Positions 15,656-27,120 of a stretch of DNA of 64,000 bases are shown one piece after another. A program made the translations under genes and the position numbers. A model generated the notes under the pieces. The model was not told the DNA's origin. It saw only the letters and a list, made by a program, of their open reading frames with translations, and ran no database searches. This stretch comes from Verpa conica. Its lineage: Eukaryota > Ascomycota > Pezizomycetes > Pezizales > Morchellaceae. The stretch covers positions 1,426,001 through 1,490,000 of the forward strand of contig JAUFSD010000013.1 in the NCBI GenBank assembly GCA_033030425.1. The letters run 5' to 3'. Within the stretch, counting starts at the first letter, position 1. Each line of letters starts with the position of its first letter.

Positions 15656-16222
15656 CTATAGAGAGATACAATAGTGCGTAATCGATGTAAAGCATGACTG
15701 AGAAGGGAGATGATTAATATAGAATACTGTATCGAGCTCAGTGGTGTCTGGATCAATATCGAGGTTTGGCATATGCGCCTTGATAAGTGTGATGGCGTTC
15801 TCGTGAGATAGCTCAAACTCATTATTTTCTACAAATTCACCTTCAACAACTTTTCTCAGTATAGATAAGTAGAAAAACAAGTCACTCCCTAAGATAATAC
15901 ATGAAATGAGCAATCATGCTGGCTCTAAAGCAGTTAACCATGATGCCTGGATGTCCGCGTGGCAGCCTTTGAGAAATAGGATCTTCTCGGGTGAAAATGG
16001 ATTCTCATTATTGAGGCTGCAGAGATCGTGCAGGAATCCGGGGAGACCTCTGTGTGGGAAGTCTCTTTGTGCGAAGTGTTCATCTAAGAATGCAAAGTTG
16101 ACCGGTAGACAGGAGTGAGATGTGGCCTCATCAGGTTCAGTTCTTTAATTTTTTGCTTGTATAGCGAGGTTTATCGGATTGAAGAAAGGGTTTGGGGGGA
16201 CGCAGAGACTGCGAAGGTGCAT
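15656..16222 (-). pseudogene. decayed protein-coding relic of unknown family
   Basis: Read on the minus strand from an ATG at 16222, one frame stays protein-like for 189 codons. It is broken by only two in-frame stops: TAA at 16145-16147 and TGA at 15914-15916. The middle piece (16144-15917) includes NFAFLDEHFAQRDFPHRG and FSPEKILFLKGCHADIQASW, which look like real globular protein. The last piece contains VVEGEFVENNEFELSHENAI. I do not recognise the family. It may be a host gene fragment, or the end of a transposase gene, since a terminal-repeat-like sequence lies 50 bp beyond its 3' end. Short introns could also explain the stops, but I see no good donor and acceptor pairs around them. Confidence 0.4.
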
Positions 16223-17648
16223 GGGGTGAGGTGAGAGATTATAATGTAAATTATCTAGCGGGGGCTGTTGATGGAGATGTCATTCTCTTTGCACTTAGTG
16301 TTGGCTCTGTAAATAAAATAGGCTTATGGCTTCACAGATTATAATTAATTACTCGATCGATCAAAAGAGAATGGGCATCATGAGGAGTCACTCGAATAGC
16401 CTCTCAATCTCATATATCCCCCTAGTATGAATGAATAGATAAACTAATACGTGAAGCTATATCCACTAGTAGCCAAACATGTTTCTGTAAAGATAAGGGT
16501 CTGTGCGTCAAACTCCCGTTGATAACCCGCAAGATAATAATGCTGTCGTGGACCGGCTTCGGTGTAGCAGAATTCATCTCTTGCCTTTTACCAGAGATAA
16601 CCATGCATACGAGCACTAACGGTCCCAAATAATCTTTGGAAACACTAACGGAAGCGACGCTTGTTCGAATCATGCTCCTATCGTTTTTTGTCATCCTCCA
16701 AACGGGCGGAGGAGGCCCAAGTCCCGCATCCTATCTATCCGGGACAAACGGGGGCGGTAAGACGCGTGCTGGCTGGGAGTTCATACATACAGTTTGAATG
16801 CATCCATTCAGCAAAGAGTCTTGTCTCTAAGTAGGAAAGACACGATAGGTCGCGTAAAAGTTTGATACTACATGTAGGCCTGGGAATTGTCTAAGGTAAT
16901 GTTTATAGGCAAACACTTCGCAAACATCCCCACCCTCACAACCAGGGCTCTTTCGCGAGTTCCTCTAGAACCTCTGCTTAACCAAGTTACATGGGTCTCT
17001 AGTTACTCTTGTTACCAAAACAGACTCGTCTTCGGAAACAAAGACAGTCGCTCAGTAACCCTAGCCCTGGTATTTTCTGGGTGTGATCCAGCCTTACTGT
17101 TTTCACATTAATATGGAGATCTCAGATCACATCTAGAGGTACATAGCAACCGAAGCAATTACCACAACTATGAGAGGTATAAAATTGATATTAAATTTTT
17201 TGAACTGCGCCCAGAATATAACTAAGGTGTATATCATGGTCTAGGCCATGCCAGGCACTTCTCAAGTGTAGTTTTTTGAGAATTGCTTCAGGTTCAATAG
17301 TGTTCAAGCACGTATAGGTACCCCCGGGGTTCTGGATTGATATGACTGCCAAAAATACCAACTTTCACCCGATATACTCTATGGTTGAGTAGATTGATTG
17401 CCTAAGAGAGAGAAAGCAAAGCTACCGATCTATCGACCAATTAGAACCCTAACCCATGATTCACCTAGATCCCCAAACCTACGCACCGTACGAAGTACGT
17501 AATTTACATCCCGTGATCTTTATCAACTATCCTTATGAGAAGCAACTCAAACATACTCCGTGTGGAAGTATCTGAGTGATATTTCATGCATTGATTCCTT
17601 TTGGTTGGTCTAGCACCGTTAACAATGGTATTTTCCTGGACTGTAATA
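16223..17648. other. gene-free region with faint coding-like scraps
   Basis: No intact gene. On the minus strand around 16420-16600 one frame has a short protein-like stretch (including FCYTEAGPRQHYYLAGYQ) with stops on both sides. This is consistent with more decayed coding DNA. Nothing else is identifiable. Confidence 0.35.
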
Positions 17649-17818
17649 CAGTGAGGTCGCTCTATAAGGGATCGAGTTGTAAGGATATTCGCCGTATAAG
17701 GGTACGCATTCCTGTCCCCAATAAGTTTTATACGTAGTGAGCCTTTTCTATAGGAATATACGCCCTATAAAGATATGACATTGCTCCAACTTCATATCCT
17801 TATAGGGAGATTTTGCTG
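17649..17818. mobile_element. MITE-like element with pogo/mariner-type ends
   Basis: A 170-bp segment lies between TA dinucleotides (17647-17648 and 17819-17820). The left end reads CAGTGAGGTCGCTC then TATAAGG. The right end, reverse-complemented, reads CAGCAAAATCTCCC then TATAAGG, so about 15 of 21 positions agree. The inside is non-coding. TA target duplication, CAG termini and small size fit a non-autonomous Tc1/mariner-pogo derivative. Related ends occur at 15585 and in the element at 62175-62330. Confidence 0.55.
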
Positions 17819-18428
17819 TATTATGAAAGATCACTTAGATTTTAGCTATCCCCCTAACAGAGACAATACGTCGACAATATACCAAATATCTAGATGTTCA
17901 AGACATGGCTAACACTAGCTTCGTACGGATATATGGGACAATTTAATATCATTTGAATATATAGAATTCTTGAATATAACCCAACCCATCACTAATCTCA
18001 CTGGGCTTTAATTAGCTAATGTTTCTTTGGAATTACTGTATTACGACTAAGAAGCATATTATTTTTCTCATCTCCCACGGCTAGTAACAGATTTCTTTAA
18101 CTTTGGTAACTCTACAAGCTCTAGATGCTCCTCCAAACGATATTTCTTATAGTACTGTCTGGCGCAGAGGTGCCTACGACCTATCTGATCATCAGTGAAA
18201 CCATTCTGATTCCTCCTATACCATCCACGCGCAGCAGTCTAAAAAGGACAAGCTCTTGTGGCAGGTTCAAACCTGACGGTGTAGGCGGTATGTTCACATC
18301 CCTTTGCTAGAAGGGTGCCAAAAGATGACTAGCCCCAACTAGCAGTCACTCCGGCGCCGTATTGAAGACGACCTCGAGCGCATTTTTGAGAAATAGAGTA
18401 CGTAGTAGTCAGGAGAAACAATCGCCTC
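17819..18428. other. gene-free region
   Basis: No complete gene. A minus-strand frame at about 18170-18290 (including LNLPQELVLFRLLRVDGI) looks protein-like and may belong to the relic next to it. Confidence 0.35.
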
Positions 18429-18684
18429 CTAGGAGCTGGACTTGATAGTGGAGTCAATGAAATATAGTGTCTTCTCGCCAGTTTCAAGAAGGCTTTCGGC
18501 AAGGTCATGGCACCCAGCCGCAGTGTTGATAGTAATTGGGGGTATTGAGGTCATCAGGATTACGGGCCACAATTCTAAGAGTCCTCTGGTGGGTATTTTG
18601 ATGGTAGTCGTCATTGAAAAGAGAGCTATTAACCGCAAACTTGTTGACAGCGTCGCTAAGGTTATCCTCCTCTTCCTGTTCCAT
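18429..18684 (-). pseudogene. small frame-shifted coding relic, unknown family
   Basis: A minus-strand frame opens with ATG at 18684 (MEQEEEDNLSDAVNKF) and runs 59 codons to a TGA at 18505-18507. It includes RIVARNPDDLNTPNYYQH. Immediately before that stop, the neighbouring frame carries a plausible continuation (HDLAESLLETGEKTLYFI) to a TAG at 18429. A single-base slip near 18510 would join both parts into about 86 codons. The composition is protein-like and acidic, but no family is recognised. A very short intron is an alternative, though no good donor is visible. Confidence 0.3.
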
Positions 18685-18907
18685 TTTTCTGCTTCAATTA
18701 GCTATACTCCATGTATATTATATGGATATCGGGAGTGCTCACACTTTAGCGTCATTCTTGCACAACTCATCGTGGCTTCATCTATCATACCCATCATACC
18801 TCACCCATCATACACTCCACTGTCCCCCAGCCGTTTTATTTAAGTAGTGTAGTCAACATTTTGGTTGTTGGGGGTTCCGGTGGGCAGTCTATTCAGAGAC
18901 TCAGTCC

Positions 18908-18927
18908 ACCAGGGAACGTTCCCTGGT
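18908..18927. repeat. perfect 20-bp palindrome
   Basis: The sequence is fully self-complementary around the centre AACGTT, with arms ACCAGGGAAC and GTTCCCTGGT. It stands in non-coding DNA. Such a site could bind a dimeric regulator or form a small cruciform, but there is no further evidence of function. Confidence 0.5.
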
Positions 18928-20010
18928 TCCATAGGATGTTCCTAGATAAGCAACATTCCCCAATGTATAAGAGCGCTTATGAAGGAATCTTCAGTAGGCC
19001 GTCATTGAGGGTAGAGCAGATTGATCATGTTTCGGTACTGGTTAGATATCAAGGCGAGACAGGCTGAGCCCCCGCGACAAGCGAGATCTTCGCGATGGGT
19101 CAATGTTATCCTGGCAGGCTGAGGTCGACAAGCTGGCATACATAATTCTTCCCACCCATTAATTCTAGGTACAAGAATGTCGCATGCAGCTACAGGGCTA
19201 TGGCGTGAACAAGATATGGGTAGTAGGACCTGGTTATGATCCTTGGCAGCACACAGCACACAGAACACATTCATTGGAGGCTTGTATATCAACAAACATT
19301 ACTGCAGCTTCGAAAAAAATGATATTAGTATACACTCTAGCAGTCACTTCTATCAAGTTTACCACCCTTTGTGGTGTTTGTTGTCGCTTAGAGGTTTTCT
19401 ACACTCTTGCACAAATAGAAAGGAAAGGGCAAGTCTCACTATGGACTAGGGAGACGTCATTGAAAGAGTTTTCTTTGTCTTTACGGAATAACGGCACATC
19501 AAGGTCTGCTGGAGAAACTCATCTTCCAGCGGCTCTAGATGACTATATCATCGGTGTTATATTACCCGAATTCGAAACAAGCATTGATGCTCGGACATAT
19601 GGAGATTCCTCGCGTACCCTTTTCTCCCGAACGAATATAACCGTACATACCCCGCCATCCATTAGCCTTGATAGGTCTTGACTGACCCGTCTTCGATAGT
19701 AGCTTTAACCACTTTTGTTTGTAGCTTTGATGTCTACAACGATGATACTCGCTTCTTGCACCATAACCGGTACAAGGATGCAGCGATATTCCCATGAGAT
19801 TCATCTACAACAGCAATTTCCCCATATTTCGGTTGATACCCCGCGGGGGGACTCCGGGGTTCCTGAGTCTAGGATTTTCCTTGCAAGGGGGGAAGGAGGA
19901 ACAAGAAGATGCCGTTAGATGAGAATGTACCTGCGGCGATGAATAGCTTAAAAGGCCGATATCTCCACCAAAGTTATTGGGAGGGGATTAACGGCGCGAA
20001 AATTCTCACG
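18928..20010. other. intergenic region upstream of the carboxylesterase
   Basis: Open frames of up to 165 codons occur here (for example 19184-19681, plus strand). They have no domain and no splice structure, and overlapping frames are equally open. No clear TATA box precedes the esterase. No gene is called. Confidence 0.4.
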
Positions 20011-21965
20011 ATGTTGTTCAAAGTTCTCATCGCAGCGGTTTTGCCCTTTCTTGCTACGGCGTACGATGATCCGCTAGTAACGCTGGACTATGTCTCTCTT
20101 CAGGGGAAGTATAATCAAGCGTACAACATCTCGTATTTCCGAAAGATCCCGTTCGCGGCGCCCCCAGTTGGTGAGAACCGATTTAGGGGACCTCAGCCGG
20201 TGGGAACATTCGATGGGGTTTATGATGCTGATATACCGGTTGGTCTCAATTGTTTTTTTGTCTTTGCGATTAAATGACTGAATCTAACATGCAATTCGTG
20301 TAGTATGATATGTGCCCGCAAAGAACCGTAAATGGGTCGGAGGATTGTTTGTATTTGACACTTTACTCGCGTCCGTGGACTGAAGGCGCACCAAAGAAAC
20401 CAGTTATGATGTTGTAAGTATCAATTCTGGCTTAGGATTTCACGGTGAAACAGCACTAAGTCCGTACTAGCTTTTACGGTGGAGGATTCATCCAAGGAGC
20501 AGCTGGGTTGACGCTCCCGCCGTCATCGTATCCGGTCCTCAACGTCTCTGAGTCGACAAATTATATTGCAGTTTACCCAAATTACCGGGTATTTCTTTGC
20601 CCCCACCTGATTATTTATTTGATTAAAGTGCTTATATACTTTATCTGCAGACAAACGCATTCGGATTATTGCCGGGAAAGAAGATCAAGGAATCGCCAAC
20701 CTCCGACTTGAACCCAGGGTGAGTTATGAACACCAGTTAACCGTTTTCTGTACCTCTGACGCTGACTTTACAAGCCTTCTCGACCAACAAGCCGCTTTGC
20801 AATGGGTCAACAAATACATTGACAAGTTCGGTGGGGACCCCAAGAACGTTACCATCTGGGGACAAAGTGCAGGAGGCGGTTCGGTAGTAGCCCAAGTCAT
20901 TGCCAATGGTGGAAAGACCTCCCCAAAGCTCTTTAGCAAGGCCATCGCATCTTCCCCCTTCTGGCCAAGGAATTACCGTTACGATTCTCCAGAGGCAGAG
21001 GAAATCTATAGCACTTTGGCGAACCTAACCGGCTGTGCAACTGCCGAGGACTCGCTACAGTGCTTGAAAACTGTTGATGTTCAAGCTATTCGGGACGCAA
21101 ATCAGATCATCAATGCGATGCATACCTATACTACTTCGAGCTACACCTGGGCCCCTGTCATTGATGGTGACTTTCTGCGCGAGAGTCTTTCAGATGCGAC
21201 GGAAAAGGGAAGGGTCAACTCGGATTATGCCATCGGAATGTATAACCAGTTCGAGGGGTCTACCTTTGTTTCCTCGGCACTTAATAGAGACGCTTCAACT
21301 GGCACGAGTGGAACCAGTGCTTGGAATTCAACCGATGCCGGATTCAGATATTGGTTGACGGGCTTTTTACCGACATTGAAGACCAAACACTATGATGAGG
21401 TCGAAGCGTTGTATCCAAAGGCTACAGCAAACGGAACCACTGGTTACACCACGCAGCAAGATAGAGGTTTGTGGAATACCCCTTCTAAGAGAGTATTGTC
21501 GTGTATATGCTTACGATACGTTATAGCCGGCTACATCTACCGAGATGTCGTCCTTTCGTGCCCTGGATATTGGATCTCAGTTGCTAGCAAGAAAGCGGGT
21601 TACGTTGGCGAATATACAATCTCACCGGCAAGGCATGCTAGTGATGTTGGATACGTATGAATATGATAATCTATATGTAGCTGTTGCCCCAACTGACGTT
21701 AATAATGCAGTGGAACACGGTAAACTCGCTTCAGACCACCCAACGGTTCCTGTACGAGGGTTATGCCGGAGCCTATGCCTCATTCATCCAAACCGGAAAC
21801 CCAAATACCAACAAGCTCACGAATGACAGCGTCGTGGCGTGGCCGGAGGTTAGTACGGGTCAGCGGTGGGTAATGTCGAGTACAGGGTTTACTTCCGAGT
21901 CTTTGGCTACACTTAAGGAAAGATGCGACTTTTGGAGGAAGGTCGGGAAGTATGTACCTTTGTAG
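20011..21965 (+). CDS. secreted type B carboxylesterase/lipase
   Basis: Seven exons (20011-20238, 20304-20413, 20471-20588, 20651-20718, 20775-21466, 21527-21654, 21711-21965) join to 532 residues. The start at 20011 gives a clean signal peptide (MLFKVLIAAVLPFLATAY). Family marks in order: FRKIPFAAPPVGENRFRGPQP (residues about 44-64), the EDCLYLTLYS signature after the second splice, FYGGGFIQGA (oxyanion hole), and the nucleophile elbow GQSAGGGS with Ser206. Glu335 in NQFEGS and His442 in ARHASDVGY complete the likely triad. Gln replaces the more usual Glu in the G-E-S-A-G-G elbow, a common fungal variant. The enzyme should hydrolyse carboxylic esters outside the cell, but the natural substrate is unknown. 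It is followed 0.6 kb downstream by a secreted cysteine-rich protein in the same direction. Confidence 0.92.
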
Positions 21966-22447
21966 GAGGGGGTTTTAATGTCTGGGTGCTTTGTTGTTAT
22001 TCAAGTGCGTTTTTTAGAGCATGATCTAGACTCTGATTAGTATAATTATAATCAAGAAAAGTCGCATCTAATTCTAAAAACCTGATGGGTACTGGTTTCG
22101 TGTCAAGTAACCCAAAATGCGTGGTTGTACCCGTTAACTGTCGGGATAGAGTTTAGATGCGGTAGTTGAGAATAGCCAACTGTAAATGTTAAAGTGCTGT
22201 ATCTTGGTCTCCGCACTTCGTGTGCTTTGCGTAGCGGCGGGTACGTGCATGCATATGCACGTCGAGACATCAGTTGAAACCATTGGCCTCTATTGGGGAT
22301 ATCCAGACATGAGCCAGCTCATGCGCAGTGCGCACTAACCCTATTAGATAGGATAGCACCTATCAGAAATAACAACGCGTGCAGTGGTGCCCAGTTGGTC
22401 CAAGTTGAGTTGACACGCAACTGCCAACACCTGACAGCTTTGGCCAA
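21966..22447. other. intergenic region between the esterase and the cysteine-rich protein gene
   Basis: No gene is visible. The stretch holds the esterase 3' end and the upstream region of the next gene. Confidence 0.4.
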
Positions 22448-22454
22448 TATAAAG
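22448..22454 (+). promoter_or_regulatory. TATA box of the cysteine-rich protein gene
   Basis: TATAAAG overlaps a CCAAT-like word (GGCCAATATAAAGG) about 123 nt upstream of the ATG at 22577. A CT-rich leader follows. Confidence 0.5.
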
Positions 22455-22576
22455 GTAGAGGAGAAGCATGGTGTCTTGAGCTTTTGCTTATAAAAGTGAT
22501 CCTGAGATTCTCCCCTCATTTCAGTAACTGTTATCGGTCTACTAAACATCCAGCTTGTCTTGAATCTCCTTATACC

Positions 22577-23276
22577 ATGTATAAGAGTATTTTATCCATT
22601 GCTTTCGTCCTGGTGGTCTCTGGTGTATCTAGTGCTACAGTACCCTTAGGTTTCTTCCCCTCACCCGCTTTGCTTCTTTCTTGTATAGCCTTATTCGAAT
22701 GAGAGCGTCTTTTGTTAATGTTAATTATATACATGCAGTTACGCACGATGTCTCACCACCAGTAGATACAAATAAACTCTTCGAATGCCCCTCCGGCTGG
22801 AAGTTCTTCTGTTTCTATGACGAGACAAGCAACGAGTCCCTATGCGAGTGCTACCAGATGATCAACATCAACAAAGAGTGTCCAGAAAAGACCCAAAAGT
22901 ACTGCAGCGACTATATCAAAACGGAATGCTCCTGCTCCTATCAGAAACAACCAAACTGCCAGCCGATCTTCGACTTTAACTGCGTACCATCGAAATCGCC
23001 GACCGCCACTTGGACGTGTACATGTTCGGGAACGGTATGGGGTAAGGGTGGGTGCCCGAGTGGTTTCAATTCGAGTTGTGGCTATAAGGGGTGTGCTTGC
23101 AAGAAGGTCATGAATTATTTGTCGGATTACACACCGAAGCCGAAGGGATTTTTAGCGGGTACTGGGGGCTTTGTGGTGGAAGAAGATGGAGAGGGTCATG
23201 GTGAGTCTTTTTTATTGTAACTGTTGTGCCTTAGATGTGCGCTGATGGTATGGCAGGTTCTGAGCTTAAGCATTAA
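22577..23276 (+). CDS. secreted protein with four tandem cysteine modules
   Basis: Exon 1 (22577-22649) encodes a signal peptide (MYKSILSIAFVLVVSGVSSA). After an 89-nt intron, exon 2 starts at 22739. A GTGAGT donor at 23201 and an acceptor at 23256 predict a 56-nt third intron, with a short last exon ending at 23276. If it is not removed, the frame ends at 23220; both versions give 184 residues. The mature part has 16 cysteines in four repeats of C-x7-C-x(4-11)-C-x-C: residues 41-62, 72-90, 98-120 and 130-145. Modules 1 and 4 both begin CPSG. The spacing suggests two disulfides per module and a string of small knots. I do not recognise a named family. Size, secretion and cysteine content fit an effector-like or wall-associated protein, but that is inference. 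Confidence 0.75.
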
Positions 23277-23838
23277 CGAGGATTGTACTGTGGATCGGGG
23301 CGTTCTTGTTCTTGTAACGGTGGGTATGGGGAATTTCTTTTTTTTGTGTGTGTGGGGCACAAGAAAAGGAGACTACATATATCTTGGTCTATTGTACCGG
23401 AGTGTAAACTGTGACGGCTGCAATGTTTTTAAGTGATCTATAATCATGCTAAGACAGTAGCTATGGAGCATAGAATCTCCATAGGGGTTGCACTTATTGC
23501 CAGTCCCAAAATTCCATACCCGGTAGTCCAGTAATTCCAGTATACAATTATCTAAATACTTTGAATATAAACCAAGTGATCTTCATTAGTCCGCGAGGTA
23601 AATAAATTAGGCGCATAAGTGGAACAGAGACCAGTGCCGCGACTTCCTTAAACACAGTAATGTTCGGCATTAGCTTAGTCTTACGGTAAGTATAATATTT
23701 TATCTATGTCTCAATATGCACCGGAGTATTGACCTTATGCATGATATACTCTTAGATTCTTTTTGACCTAATATAGATGAATTCCTAGGATATAGATGAT
23801 GCCTAAGATATACACGACTTGAATAGAAATCCCAACGC
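23277..23838. other. convergent intergenic region
   Basis: The 3' ends of the cysteine-rich protein gene (plus) and the DUF924 gene (minus) face each other here. No gene is visible. Confidence 0.4.
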
Positions 23839-24736
23839 TCATCTCGCCCATTTTACTGGATTCTCCAACCAAATCTTCTCCTCCGGCGTATCCTCTCTGC
23901 CCAAAACCTTATTCCTATACGGGTACCTACCGAACTTATCAATAACATCTTTATGCTCAATAGCGCTGGCACTAGCCACTGTTGCGAATTCTAACCCCTC
24001 CGACCCCTCACCATTTGCTTCCGCCTGCTTACAGTCTTCTACAAACTCTTTTATCACCTCTTCATTTCTCTTATGCAGTGCTGGTTCCTCAGAGTGAGAA
24101 AGAGCGAGATAGAACCAGATACGTCGTGATGGTATAGTCTTCCAGGCATTTTTATACCCTAAATCATAGCGGAGAGACGGGGAGATCGAGTGTAGCGAGA
24201 CTGAGAGTGCGATGGGGTCTGTTTCAGTATACACTTTTGCCGAGGCGTCACCGCGGAAGAGGTTGCGTGGGAACTGGTCGAGGAGGAGGATCAATGAGAG
24301 GGCACGCTCTGGAGAGGTTGCTAAAGAGGTTATGGAGGATTGTGGGTAGCTTATTATCTTTGAGAGCAGTGGAGCGAATTTGGAGCTTGAGGTGGTAAGG
24401 TTAGTATATATCACTCAAGTCATAGAAGTAAGGTGTATGTGTATACCGGCATCTCTCGTCGAATTCTTTGTTGGACGCGAACCAGCTCATTATTTGCTCC
24501 TTTGCAGGGTGAGGTCCACAATCCCCGAACCAGAAGTTTAGAATGTCTTTTGAAACCTCTTCGGTGAAAATATTCGACAATTCATCGGGGGAATCTGGGT
24601 TGGTCGACATGGTCCTTGAGTGCTTGGTAAAACTACTGTACTGAGGAATAAGGCCGGAGAAGCTGTAGGTGTTGCGTAGCAAGGTAACTGGAGACTTTCG
24701 AGCTGATCCTACAATACGGGGTATGAGGAGAAGCAT
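23839..24736 (-). CDS. DUF924 family protein
   Basis: Two exons on the minus strand (24736-24447 and 24385-23839) with one 61-nt intron (GTATAC donor) give 278 residues. Family marks include ILNFWFG near residue 66, LILLLDQFPRNLFRG, and the C-terminal DKFGRYPYRNKVLGRE(D)TPEE. These identify the DUF924 family, widespread in bacteria and fungi and predicted to be an all-helical TPR-like fold. Its molecular function is unknown. The first 42 residues before a second Met (MSTNPDSP) are basic and hydroxylated, so the long form could carry a mitochondrial targeting peptide and the short form could be cytosolic. Both starts are in frame. Confidence 0.88.
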
Positions 24737-26453
24737 CTTTTATCTGCTGCTTTCCCTTTGTTCTATGTGGGTATACAAGATAAAGTGTGCCTCATTACTA
24801 AGCAAAGCTCACGAGCTCCCGGCCGAGTGCTCTCAGCCGCATTACAAACAAAGCTTGGATTCCCGGTAGTGATCGCTAGATTATTCAGGGTTTGTAATGT
24901 ACAGACGGCAATTCTTCTACAAAACAGTAAAATCTACTATATGTGGCTCTAATTGGCTATACATGTACTGCGTGATTAAATGACTCATCAAGCATAAACT
25001 TCTTCTCAAGGCATGCATATGGGGGCAATTAATCGTAATGTTTGTCACACGCATGTAATAGATATTGTATGACACTGGGCTATGCTCATGATCACAAACA
25101 TCACGCCTTATCCAAGAATTACTACACTTTAAGCCATATATCCTTATACTATTCACTTGTGCGTATAATGGACTTCGCACAATCTCAAAAAAACCAAGCC
25201 TCCCAAACAAAACCTACGACGGTGCCCTAATCACTATCAATGCCTTGGATTCACAATCAGTCAAGCACAATGAGTCGAGCATAGGTTTGACTCACCATTG
25301 AACTATAATACAGTATTAAAAAGGCTATTGGATGTCTTCGGGGATTTCAAAAGCCGCATCAAATCTGGAGTCCAAAACGGAGTCAAAAGGGACAATGAAC
25401 AGTCTCAAATGGCCGTTGAAAGAGTGGGAAACGTCACAACACATCACCCTGAATCGGTGTAGAGATGTCAGAGGGAGGGGGTTGTGGAAATCGTAGAAAT
25501 GTGTTGCGATGTTACCTTCTCCTGCAACGGACATTTGTGACCCGTACATCGCCCCTGTTCAAACCGTTCCTGAACTCTAATTTTGGTGTAGAATTTTCTA
25601 ATCCCCGAGCACATCCCCGATGCGCCCCATGTTGATTGTCCGGAGATTTGTAACGTCGCTGACCTGGATGCCTGTATTTGTAGGCCAAAATTGGAGTCCT
25701 CAGCTGTCAGAGTACACTCTACCCCCACTGACCCCCCGACTCGCCGGCCCCCTCTGCCTGCCTGCAGCTGTTACCTTGAAGATCAGCTTCATTGCGCTGC
25801 GCACACTGCGTGGAAGGGAAAAAAAAAGCCATGACCGGAATAATTGCGTAGTTACCTTTTGACCCGACAGCTGAAAATTTGGTAAAATTGGCAAGGGAAG
25901 TTTCGGACCGCCAAACGATAGCGGTTGATGAATGTGATTGAGCGTGTTCGAAGCGGGGAAGAGATGTTTGGGGCTGAGGCTGTGAGCTCTATCCTCAGCC
26001 CTACCGAGTCACGGGTGTATCTGATGCACATGTGTATGCGCTAGACTCGGGACAAATAGCAGGTCAGCTCGCGTTTTCTGAGGCTTACGTTGCTACGTAC
26101 CACAAACCCGGTGCCGGAAATCCAGGTTGATTGAATCGGGAATCGGCCCGGGGCATGTAGTTGTGCGGGCATCAAGATCGGTGTGCCATGTTTCAATGGG
26201 ACCGCGTGCATATATCTGCAGGAGTGAATCGTGGCTTGATGTTTGGAGAGATTCCTATCTCACGATGTTTGCATCTGTGGAATCTCCTGCCGGAGGAGAC
26301 TTGGCGAGACTTGGCGCCCATGATACCTGTGAGGGACAAGAGAGCTCACAATGTCGCGAGGGAGGGGCAGAGGATGTGAAGGAAGAACACAGTGTGCACG
26401 CCAAGAGGTTGAATTTTCGCAGTCACATTGGCCAGAGCCTATGTGGAGATATG
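24737..26453. other. gene-poor region
   Basis: No firm gene. On the minus strand between about 25860 and 25325 several frames contain protein-like pieces. The clearest ends in LRLFIVPFDSVLDSRFDAAF just before a stop at 25325. I could not build a splice model that joins them, so I treat this as a possible unannotated or decayed gene. Confidence 0.3.
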
Positions 26454-27100
26454 TACATGTACATGTAGTATCCACGCCAAGAAAGGGTCGGGGTGAGATT
26501 TGGACGGGGGGTGGCTTCTCCGGATATCCTGGGTGTAGAGATACTCACAAAGGATCACTCGGGAGTATCTGCCTCACTCATAGAGTCAGACTTGCTAAAT
26601 AGATAGACACTCGAGTTGGGACAGATTTAGTAACGATATTCACCCCGAATAGGTGACTACGTTTAATAAAGGGAGGGCAGGATGTACCGTATAGTTATTA
26701 CTGGGTACAACGTTTTATTACCTTACAATAAAAAGAGAATTTGAAATATTGCTTCTTGCTAAATGTATGTAGATCTGTGTTGGCATTATTGTAGTACTGT
26801 AATACGCATGTACATACTCTACATGTATATGATTGCCAGCCATGATTTTCTAGCTGGGATACATGTGTCGATGATTGAAGCAGATACCACTGCTGTACCG
26901 TATCAGGGCTTCATCTGAAACATCTCACACGAGTGATTTTTGTGTATTTCCATTTATATATGAATGTAGCTGCATCTAATCTAAGGTCATAGTGCTGATT
27001 GCTTCTGTATACATGTATATGTGCTCCTTGCACCTTTACACGTGACCGGCCATTGACTACATACACAACGTCCTATACAGACGTCAGCTGGATACATGTA
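26454..27100. promoter_or_regulatory. cluster of TACATGTA palindromes
   Basis: The octamer TACATGTA occurs at 26454 and 26460 (overlapping, forming a 14-bp palindrome), 26820, 27010 and 27093, with a near match TACATGTG at 26860. The last copy ends about 20 nt before the ATG at 27121. Clustering of a palindromic word directly upstream of a gene suggests binding sites. The word is also frequent elsewhere in the window, so it may be a general feature of this genome. Confidence 0.35.
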
Positions 27101-27120
27101 GTCATCTTAATCCATCCCCA

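Noticed and set aside
18260..18280. tRNA B-box-like word (GGTTCAAACC)
   Set aside because: The flanking bases do not form a T-stem or acceptor stem and no A box lies upstream at the right distance.
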